Source: Candidatus Eiseniibacteriota bacterium
GTDB lineage: Bacteria; Arandabacterota; Arandabacteria; JAGLYR01
Reading direction: 5' to 3'
Length of the DNA: 7,412 nucleotides
Assembly (NCBI GenBank): GCA_023132135.1
Contig: JAGLYR010000158.1
Location: 1 to 7,412 of the forward strand
Shown one piece after another: positions 1-5,472 of the stretch (its first letter is position 1; the number at the start of each line of letters is the position of its first letter). The translations under genes were made by a program, and so were the position numbers. The notes beneath the pieces are model-generated. The model saw nothing but the letters and a program-made list of their open reading frames with translations. It was not told where the DNA came from and searched no databases.

Positions 1-28
1 GTGAGAAACGCAGGCTAAACGGGACCAT

Positions 29-47
29 GCTCTGACCATCTCAGAGC
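29..47. other. Perfect inverted repeat (7-bp stem, 5-base loop)
   Basis: GCTCTGA (29-35) is followed by the loop CCATC and then by its exact reverse complement TCAGAGC (41-47). No T-run follows, so it is not a convincing intrinsic terminator. It could be the remains of a terminator for a gene left of the window, an operator, or chance. No coding frame can be supported in bases 1-84, since stops occur early in all three forward frames. Confidence 0.35.
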
Positions 48-84
48 CGAGACCAAGGTGGAGTATCCGGTGTCACACTTGGTT

Positions 85-217
85 TTTCGGCTTTCGGCTT
101 TTGCATTTCGGCTTTCGGCTTTCGCATTTCGGCTTTTGCATTTCGCATTTCGGCTTTTGCATTTCGCATTTCGGCTTTTGCATTTCGGCTTTCGGCTTTC
201 GCATTTCGGCTTTCGGC
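85..217. repeat. Heptanucleotide tandem array, 19 units of three types, upstream of purA
   Basis: The stretch divides without any gap or partial unit into nineteen 7-mers. There are three unit types: A = TTTCGGC, B = TTTTGCA and C = TTTCGCA. The order is A-A-B, A-A-C, A-B-C, A-B-C, A-B, A-A-C, A-A, so most units also group into 21-bp triplets. TTT at positions 1-3 and G at position 5 never change. Positions 6-7 are always GC or CA together. The array begins after GGTT, ends in a partial TTTCA, and is followed by a C-run, a weak ribosome binding site and the purA start. No unit combination makes a stop codon on either strand, so long open frames through the array are an artefact and I do not read it as coding. 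Slipped-strand changes in copy number are likely. An effect on purA expression is possible but unproven. Confidence 0.93.
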
Positions 218-233
218 TTTCACCCCCCAGGCT

Positions 234-240
234 AGGCAGG
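234..240 (+). promoter_or_regulatory. Weak ribosome binding site of purA
   Basis: AGGCAGG ends five bases before the ATG at 246. It matches the anti-Shine-Dalgarno sequence only partly, but it is the only purine-rich stretch near a start whose protein begins exactly at the conserved N-terminus of the family. Confidence 0.5.
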
Positions 241-245
241 TACTC

Positions 246-1508
246 ATGAGCGTCCGAGTTGTCGTTGGCTTGCAATGGGGCGACGAAGGCAAAGGCAAGG
301 TCGTCGACTACCTTGCCCGGGACGCGGACTACATTGTCCGCTACCAGGGAGGCGCGAACGCCGGTCACACCGTGAAGGTGGAAGACCGGATCTATGTCTT
401 CCACCTGATTCCCTCGGGGATTCTTCATCCCTCCGGGATCTGCGTGATCGGCAACGGTGTCGTGGTGGATCCCGAGAGTCTGGTGGAAGAGATCGCCGGT
501 CTGGAGAGCCAGGGCATAGATGTCTGCGGGCGCCTGAGGATTTCCCACGCGGCCCACCTGGTACTGCCCGTCCATCGTCTTCTGGACCAGCTCTATGAAT
601 CTTCGAGGGATGCACCGCGGATCGGGACCACTGGCCGGGGAATTGGGCCCGCCTACTCGGATAAAGCCGGGCGGGTAGGTATTCGCATGGTGGATCTTCT
701 GGATGAGAAGTCCCTGGAGGCAAAGCTGACGGCTCTGTTGGGACGTCACCGGGCTGTTCTCGCCGGAGCTCCGAATTCTCCGCCGGGTGTCTCCGATCTC
801 CTGCAGCTCTGCCGAGGTTACCATGAGCGCCTGGCTCCCCTGATCTCGGATGTGTCCGCCATCATCAACCGGGCGATCGACCAGGGGAAGTCCGTCCTTC
901 TCGAAGGTGCTCAGGGCGCTCATCTGGATGTGGATCATGGAACCTATCCCTACGTCACGTCCTCCAGCACGGTCGCGGGTGGTGCTCCGCCGGGATGCGG
1001 GATCGGACCGGCCCGGATCACCGGCGTGATCGGCATCGCCAAGGCCTACACCACCCGGGTGGGAGAGGGGCCGTTTCCCACGGAGCTGGAGGGTCCGGAG
1101 GCCCGTCATCTGAAGGAGAAAGGTCGGGAGTTTGGAGCCACCACGGGGCGTCCCAGACGTTGCGGCTGGTTCGATCTGTTGGCCGTCCGCCGCTCAGCCA
1201 TGATCAACGGTGTGTCCGAGCTGGTGATCACCAAGATCGATGTTCTGGATGGATTGCCCAGTCTCAAGATCTGTGTTGGCTACCGGACCGGGGATGGCCT
1301 CCGCGAGCAGTTCCCCATGGAACCCTGGTTTCTCCAGGACTGCCAACCCCTCTACCGCGAGTTCGATGGCTGGGGCCCGGGCGAAACCTCCGGCGGCAGG
1401 TTGCCCTCCAATGCACGTAAGTACCTCGACTTCATCTCCGGGGAGCTGGATATCCCCATCCGGCTTGTGTCCGCGGGTATGGGACGCGCGGACGTCATCA
1501 TTCTGTAA
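246..1508 (+). CDS. purA: Adenylosuccinate synthetase (IMP-aspartate ligase)
   Basis: This cytoplasmic enzyme makes adenylosuccinate from IMP, aspartate and GTP, the first committed step from IMP to AMP (EC 6.3.4.4). The 420-residue protein is full length for the family (about 430). The start is set by the N-terminal P-loop-like motif WGDEGKGK at 11-18. This puts the catalytic pair at Asp13 and His41 (in NAGHT), the same numbers as in the E. coli enzyme. Other signatures are GTTGRGIGPAYSDK (127-140), LEGAQG followed by LDVDHGTYPYVTSS (219-240), the substrate loop GATTGRPRRCGW (297-308), the guanine-recognition motif TKID (329-332) and the C-terminal VSAGMGRADVI (409-418). No frameshift or missing key residue is visible. 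It sits alone, with 150 bases before the next gene and no other purine gene in the window. The heptamer array directly upstream lies where its promoter or leader should be. No classical purine operator or riboswitch is recognisable. Confidence 0.98.
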   Translation: MSVRVVVGLQWGDEGKGKVVDYLARDADYIVRYQGGANAGHTVKVEDRIYVFHLIPSGILHPSGICVIGNGVVVDPESLVEEIAGLESQGIDVCGRLRISHAAHLVLPVHRLLDQLYESSRDAPRIGTTGRGIGPAYSDKAGRVGIRMVDLLDEKSLEAKLTALLGRHRAVLAGAPNSPPGVSDLLQLCRGYHERLAPLISDVSAIINRAIDQGKSVLLEGAQGAHLDVDHGTYPYVTSSSTVAGGAPPGCGIGPARITGVIGIAKAYTTRVGEGPFPTELEGPEARHLKEKGREFGATTGRPRRCGWFDLLAVRRSAMINGVSELVITKIDVLDGLPSLKICVGYRTGDGLREQFPMEPWFLQDCQPLYREFDGWGPGETSGGRLPSNARKYLDFISGELDIPIRLVSAGMGRADVIIL

Positions 1509-1511
1509 CGC

Positions 1512-1534
1512 GGGCTAGCTCTTTATTGCTACCC
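1512..1534 (+). terminator. Possible stem-loop just after purA
   Basis: GGG (1512-1514) and TAGC (1516-1519) pair with GCTA (1528-1531) and CCC (1532-1534), with C1515 bulged and an eight-base T-rich loop. It begins four bases after the purA stop, which fits a terminator or 3'-end stabiliser. Only TT follows the stem, so it is not a canonical intrinsic terminator. The rest of the gap to 1658 shows nothing I can assign. Confidence 0.3.
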
Positions 1535-1645
1535 TTGCGCATCACTCGCCACTCTTCACTCGGACCACTGCTTTCCTTCAACTCCGCGCTCATTTCGCCC
1601 GACAAACATACGGGTACAAGTGCAACCCGGGCCAGAACTGAAACC

Positions 1646-1651
1646 AAGGGG
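1646..1651 (+). promoter_or_regulatory. Ribosome binding site deciding the start of the HD-GYP/HDOD gene
   Basis: AAGGGG ends seven bases before the ATG at 1659. The longer reading, from the GTG at 1620, adds 13 residues rich in Pro, Arg and Lys that match no domain, and it has no comparable upstream site. The ATG is therefore preferred. Confidence 0.55.
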
Positions 1652-1658
1652 CTCACGC

Positions 1659-3782
1659 ATGGATACATCCGTCACCTCAGAATCGGATCTTGTCTCTCTC
1701 CTCTCCACCGTGGAAGGCCGGCAGAAATTCGGCAAACGGCTCCTCCGCAATCTGCGTACCGCTGGTCTGGAGGATGACCCCCGCGTGATTGGCGACACTA
1801 TCCAAAGGGAAACGCTGGAGGCAGCCAGCGAGGAGGCGATCAAGCATTTCATGGAGCTGGTCCGGCGGAAGCTGGGTTCGGGCAATGCGCTGACCAGCCT
1901 CTTCGGGCCGGACCTGAGGAGCGTGGAGTTCATCTGGAATCACGACCGGGAAGCGGAGGAGAGCGAGCGGGAAGAGGACGAGTGGACGCCGCTCCTGGAG
2001 AAGGCCCGGGAAGCGGACGGGCCCGTCGTGGAAACCGTCACGGTGTCTTCTCTGGATGGAGTTTCCGACATCGAGGTGCCGCAGGAGGCTGCTTCAAGAG
2101 TGGCGATTCCCGTGATGGCGGGGGGCAGGAGCGTGGGCTTTCTGGCCGTCATCTACTCTCCTCCCAAGGAATTCACGTTGGGGGAAGCGCGGGTGCTGAA
2201 GGCCTCGGCCTTTGTGCTGGGACAGACGGTCCTGGAGATTGCCGGGCAGAACGAAACCCGGGGGGTTCTCTATGCGATGATCCAGTCGCTCGCCGGCGCT
2301 CTGGATGCCCGTGATTCCTATACCCGGGGGCACTCCGACCGCGTGGCGATGTATGCCATGGCCCTGGCCAATGAGATGAGTGATCAGCCGGAGGAAGACC
2401 TGGCGGAGGGATTCAGGGACCGGCTGCGGTTGGCCGCGTTGCTCCACGACATTGGAAAAATCGGGATCCGGGACGACGTTCTTCTCAAGCCGGGCTCCCT
2501 GACGAACGAAGAGTACGGGACCATCAAGAAACACCCGGTCCTGGGCGCCGAGATCATCAAGGTTTCCGGCGCGCTGGACCACGTGATCCCCGGAATCCTG
2601 TACCACCACGAGCGGCACGACGGTTCCGGATACCCCGTGGGTCTCAAGGGGGATGAAATCCCGCTGGTAGCGCGGATCATCGGTCTCGCCGATGCCTTCG
2701 ACGCCATGACCACAGATCGTGTTCATCGTCCGGGGATGTCCCACGCCGAGGCCATCGAGGTAATCGAGAGGAGCTCCGGGAGTCACTTTAATCCGGACGC
2801 GGTGGAACTGCTTCTGAGAGCCCACCGGAAAGGAATTCTCACAGCGGTGCGGGTGGCCGACGCCGCCACGTCGGAAGGAGTCCCGGTCGAAGAGGAAGGA
2901 TCCCTCATCGAGCAAGCCCATCCGGGACTGGCGGACAGTGTGCCGGCGCTTCCGGCGGTCGTGGGCCGGTTAAATTCCATGGTGAGGGATCCGGATTGTG
3001 GAGCGGGCGACATCGCCACCGTTCTCTCAACGGATGAGGGGATGGCCTCGCGGGTTCTGAAGTTCGCCAACTCCGCGTTCTATGCGCTCCCGGGACGCGT
3101 TGGCACCATCTCCCTGGCGATCACGATTCTCGGGCTCAACACGCTTCGGAACCTGGTAATCGGCGCTGCCCTGGCGGACATGACGCGATCGCTGGCCGGT
3201 TCCGCCAGGGAAGCCGAGATCCTCTGGGACCATGCGGTGGCCGTAGGTGTCTGGTGCCGCTGCCTGGCCCGGAAGTTCGGAAGTGCGGATCCGGAGGAGG
3301 CGTTCACCGCGGGACTGCTGCATGACATCGGGAAGGGCATTATCCTGCGGAGTCTGCCCGAGAGTCGCCAGAGTGTGAGGGAAAGGTTGCTCAGGCCGGA
3401 GGACACACGGACCTTCGAAATCGAAACGGTGGGGTTCGATCACTCGCAAATAGGTGCATGGGCTGCGGCCAAGTGGCGGCTCCCGGTCTCCCTGGGCCGG
3501 ACTGTGCGCTGGCATCACGAACCCGGGGGCGCCGCGGGCGAGGGTTCCGAGATCGAGAAGCTCGTGACCGTGGTGCATCTGGCCAACGTTCTGGCCTGGG
3601 GCGGGGACGCTGAGCCTGTGGTGCTGTCGCAGCTCCTGGCCGAGAAGGCGGATTTTGATATCCTGCGCAAGACCCCCGTCCGCGACGTCACTGTGATTGA
3701 GGAACTGCTGCCCGCGGTGGTTCACGGTCGGCAGCTCGCACGTGAGCTCCTGTCCGGCCAGGCGCGTCAGAAGGTCGGGTAG
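1659..3782 (+). CDS. GAF-like / HD-GYP / HDOD signalling protein, probable c-di-GMP phosphodiesterase
   Basis: This 707-residue cytoplasmic protein has no signal peptide or membrane segment. Residues about 75-205 look like a GAF sensor domain, with the strand pattern VAIPVMAGGRSVGFLAVI at 148-165 after an acidic stretch near 94-109. An HD-GYP domain spans about 210-400. It has HSDRV (His225), LLHDIGKIGI (His263, Asp264), HPVLG (His292), HHERHDGSGYP (316-326) and LADAFDAM (Asp345), so all usual metal ligands and the GYP triad are present and hydrolysis of c-di-GMP is expected. The usual RPYR motif reads RVHR here. From about 421 to 650 an HDOD domain follows, recognised by ADSVPALPAVVGRL, a downstream FANSAFYALPG, LLHDIGKG (His555, Asp556), DHSQIGAWAAAKWRLP and WHHEP (His619, His620). 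HDOD domains are generally thought to act in protein-protein signalling. There is no receiver domain, so input may come through the GAF region. The substrate and partners are inferred. The neighbouring genes do not indicate which process it controls. Confidence 0.93.
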   Translation: MDTSVTSESDLVSLLSTVEGRQKFGKRLLRNLRTAGLEDDPRVIGDTIQRETLEAASEEAIKHFMELVRRKLGSGNALTSLFGPDLRSVEFIWNHDREAEESEREEDEWTPLLEKAREADGPVVETVTVSSLDGVSDIEVPQEAASRVAIPVMAGGRSVGFLAVIYSPPKEFTLGEARVLKASAFVLGQTVLEIAGQNETRGVLYAMIQSLAGALDARDSYTRGHSDRVAMYAMALANEMSDQPEEDLAEGFRDRLRLAALLHDIGKIGIRDDVLLKPGSLTNEEYGTIKKHPVLGAEIIKVSGALDHVIPGILYHHERHDGSGYPVGLKGDEIPLVARIIGLADAFDAMTTDRVHRPGMSHAEAIEVIERSSGSHFNPDAVELLLRAHRKGILTAVRVADAATSEGVPVEEEGSLIEQAHPGLADSVPALPAVVGRLNSMVRDPDCGAGDIATVLSTDEGMASRVLKFANSAFYALPGRVGTISLAITILGLNTLRNLVIGAALADMTRSLAGSAREAEILWDHAVAVGVWCRCLARKFGSADPEEAFTAGLLHDIGKGIILRSLPESRQSVRERLLRPEDTRTFEIETVGFDHSQIGAWAAAKWRLPVSLGRTVRWHHEPGGAAGEGSEIEKLVTVVHLANVLAWGGDAEPVVLSQLLAEKADFDILRKTPVRDVTVIEELLPAVVHGRQLARELLSGQARQKVG

Positions 3783-3839
3783 AGGATCCCACGACGAAGC
3801 ACAGAGCCTTTTCCGCTGGTGCGATAGCCGGACTCCCTG

Positions 3840-3845
3840 TACAAT
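3840..3845 (+). promoter_or_regulatory. Candidate -10 element before the lipoprotein hydrolase gene
   Basis: TACAAT matches the sigma-70 -10 consensus at five of six bases and would give a leader of about 40 bases. No good -35 element is found 16-18 bases upstream, so this is only a candidate. It lies in the 108-base gap between two co-directional genes, in which nothing else is evident. Confidence 0.25.
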
Positions 3846-3879
3846 CCTCTGGTAATCTCCATACATGAATCAGCCAACC

Positions 3880-3883
3880 GGAG
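3880..3883 (+). promoter_or_regulatory. Ribosome binding site of the lipoprotein hydrolase gene
   Basis: GGAG lies seven bases before the ATG at 3891. The start also places a positively charged N-terminus (Arg2, Arg4) immediately before the hydrophobic signal segment. Confidence 0.65.
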
Positions 3884-3890
3884 TTTCAAA

Positions 3891-5285
3891 ATGCGCGTTC
3901 GAATTCTGATTGTCTTTACCGCTCTTGCGGCGCTCCTCTTCGGCGGCTGCACGGGCAAACATGAACCCGCCCCCGTCATCGGCATATGGCAGGGTTCCCT
4001 CACGCTCATGGGCGTGGAGTACCGCATTATCTTCAGCGTCTTCCAGTACGGTGACGGCCGCCTGGGAGGCACCATGCTCCGGCCCGATGAAACCGACGAA
4101 GAACTTCGTATCACGCACATGACTTTCCAGGATGGCCGTGTTCGCATCGAGATGGGCACCATCAATGCTGTCTTCGACGGGTACTTCCGACCCGATGGCA
4201 TGGAGATGGATGGTGTCTGGCAGGATCCCCGGTTTCGGCAACGGATTGTCCTCCAGCGCCTGCCCGGCATGCCCGACCTGCGCAAACCCCAGGATCCCGC
4301 GCGGCCGTATACCTATGATGAGGAACACCTCTCATTCGAAAACCTCGACGCGCCCGCCCGGCTGGCGGGTACTCTGACACTGCCGCGGGAGGCACACCCG
4401 GTGCCGGCGCTCGTCCTGATTTCCGGCGGCGGTCCCCAGAACCGGGACGGTCTCATCCTGGGCCACCGGCCCTTTCTGGTGATGGCGGACTACTTGACGA
4501 GGCATGGGATCGCGGTGCTCCGCTTCGATGACAGGGGAGTGGGAGCTTCGACGGGAGACCGTTCGATGGCGACGACGGAAGACTACGCCGGGGACGCCCT
4601 GGCGGGAGTCGCGTATCTGAAAACCCGTGAGGAAATCGATCCGGCGAGAATCGGTCTCCTTGGGCACAGCGAAGGCGGCACCATCGCTCACATCGCCGCG
4701 GCCGGCTCTGATGATGTCGCGTTCATTGTCATGATGGCATCGCCGGGTCTGCCCGGCGATGAGTACAATATCCAGTTCGAAGAATCCATTGGCCGTGTGC
4801 AGGGTCTCACGGATGAGGTCATCGCGAGCAAACGTGCGATCCAGGAGCAGATCTTCGCCATCCTCAGGGAAACCGATCCCGACTCTGTCCTTGCAGGCCG
4901 GCTCACCGAAATCCTGGTGGGTCTTGAACCCCCGCTGTCCGTAGATCGGATCCAGTCCACCGTGGACTGGTATCTCCATCCCTGGTTCCGCTTTTCCGTG
5001 ACCTATGATCCGGCTCCAGTGCTCAGGAAAGTCAAGTGTCCCGTCCTTGCTCTGTATGGGGAACGCGATGTGCAGGTTCCGCCCGAGCGGAACGCCGAAG
5101 CCGTCGAGGCTGCACTCAGAGCCGGCCGCAACAAACACCGGCGGGTCGAGGTTCTTCCGGGCTTGAATCACCTCTTCCAAACGGCCGATACCGGGGCTCC
5201 TTCCGAGTATTCCAGGATCCAGGAGACGCTTTCTCCGGCGGTGCTGGAACTTGTTGGAACCTGGATTCTGGAACAATCCCCCTGA
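3891..5285 (+). CDS. Probable lipoprotein alpha/beta-hydrolase (dipeptidyl aminopeptidase/acylaminoacyl-peptidase-like)
   Basis: The 464-residue protein starts with a type II signal peptide: Arg2 and Arg4, a hydrophobic stretch to Phe17, then GGC with the lipid-anchor cysteine at Cys20. The lipobox is not perfect, because -3 is Phe. Residues about 28-125 are a beta-rich domain (GIWQGSL near the start, then DGRLGG and GYFRPDGMEMDGVWQ) of the kind found before this hydrolase family. The hydrolase domain follows. It has the oxyanion-side motif SGGGPQNRDG at 178-187, where relatives usually read SGSGPQNRD. It also has FDDRGVG at 212-218, the nucleophile elbow GHSEGG with Ser260, LYGERD with Asp393, and LNHLF with His427. 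The triad is complete, so an active serine hydrolase acting on peptides or esters at the cell envelope is likely. The substrate cannot be told from sequence. The 50-100 residues between the Ser and Asp motifs form an alpha-helical lid-like insert. It may have its own promoter and ends before a possible terminator. Confidence 0.9.
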   Translation: MRVRILIVFTALAALLFGGCTGKHEPAPVIGIWQGSLTLMGVEYRIIFSVFQYGDGRLGGTMLRPDETDEELRITHMTFQDGRVRIEMGTINAVFDGYFRPDGMEMDGVWQDPRFRQRIVLQRLPGMPDLRKPQDPARPYTYDEEHLSFENLDAPARLAGTLTLPREAHPVPALVLISGGGPQNRDGLILGHRPFLVMADYLTRHGIAVLRFDDRGVGASTGDRSMATTEDYAGDALAGVAYLKTREEIDPARIGLLGHSEGGTIAHIAAAGSDDVAFIVMMASPGLPGDEYNIQFEESIGRVQGLTDEVIASKRAIQEQIFAILRETDPDSVLAGRLTEILVGLEPPLSVDRIQSTVDWYLHPWFRFSVTYDPAPVLRKVKCPVLALYGERDVQVPPERNAEAVEAALRAGRNKHRRVEVLPGLNHLFQTADTGAPSEYSRIQETLSPAVLELVGTWILEQSP

Positions 5286-5319
5286 TCCTAGCCTGCATTT
5301 CTCACCAGTTTTCTGCTAC

Positions 5320-5359
5320 GGTACCGGTCCATGGGCTGCGAGGCCCCCCCTACTTTTTT
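5320..5359 (+). terminator. Possible intrinsic terminator after the lipoprotein hydrolase gene
   Basis: GGGCT (5333-5337) pairs with GGCCC (5342-5346) around the GNRA-type loop GCGA, with one G-U pair. GTA (5321-5323) can close with TAC (5351-5353) to extend the structure imperfectly. A run of six T follows at 5354-5359. The bulges make the stem weaker than a textbook terminator, but the position 35 bases after the stop codon fits. Confidence 0.4.
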
Positions 5360-5391
5360 GCACCACAAGTGTTCGAAATGTGATATCATTG
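5357..5391 (+). promoter_or_regulatory. Weak candidate promoter for the propeller gene
   Basis: TATCAT at 5384-5389 matches a -10 box at five of six bases, but the nearest TTG-type -35 (5358) is 20 bases away, too far for a good sigma-70 promoter. Read as a Bacteroidota-style promoter, TTTG (5357-5360) and TATCATTG (5384-5391) resemble TTTG and TAnnTTTG, but the 23-base spacing is slightly long. TGATATCA at 5381-5388 is also a perfect 8-bp palindrome. All of this is tentative. Confidence 0.2.
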
Positions 5392-5400
5392 ATACGCTGA

Positions 5401-5435
5401 GCTGGCCCATCAGGGCCGAGCGCCTGGGTGGCGCT
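5401..5435 (+). promoter_or_regulatory. Two adjacent GC-rich hairpins in the leader of the propeller gene
   Basis: Hairpin 1 is GGCCC (5404-5408), loop ATCA, GGGCC (5413-5417). GCT (5401-5403) can extend it by pairing with AGC (5419-5421) across a bulged G. Hairpin 2 is AGCGCC (5419-5424), loop TGGGT, GGCGCT (5430-5435), perfectly paired. The extended form of hairpin 1 and hairpin 2 compete for bases 5419-5421. No T-run follows, so a transcript leader or mRNA-stabilising role is more likely than termination. It does not match any riboswitch consensus I know, including c-di-GMP types. Confidence 0.45.
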
Positions 5436-5456
5436 ATCTACTCGTAACGGAACGGA

Positions 5457-5462
5457 AAGGAG
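5457..5462 (+). promoter_or_regulatory. Strong ribosome binding site of the propeller gene
   Basis: AAGGAG ends ten bases before the ATG at 5473. A second in-frame ATG at 5482 would be 19 bases away, so 5473 is the better start. Confidence 0.7.
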
Positions 5463-5472
5463 AGCAGTTGGG

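Noticed and set aside
85-217. CRISPR array
   Set aside because: The units are 7 bp and contiguous. There are no spacers and no cas genes nearby.
58-249. A small plus-strand protein of Phe-Arg-Leu repeats read through the array
   Set aside because: The heptamers contain no stop in any frame, so open frames there are expected. There is no ribosome binding site, and the product overlaps the purA start.
15-1109. A 364-codon open frame on the minus strand across the heptamer array and most of purA
   Set aside because: It is antisense to a fully conserved purA. Its C-terminal part is the stop-free heptamer array, which gives low-complexity Lys/Arg/Ser/Ala repeats, and the rest resembles no protein family.
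246-3782. A functional link between PurA (GTP/IMP use) and the c-di-GMP phosphodiesterase as one nucleotide-signalling operon
   Set aside because: A 150-base gap with a possible stem-loop separates the genes, and nothing in the sequence ties them together beyond adjacency.
5401-5435. c-di-GMP riboswitch, suggested by the HD-GYP gene upstream
   Set aside because: The conserved GEMM-type core elements and tetraloop-receptor sequence are not present. Only two simple hairpins are.
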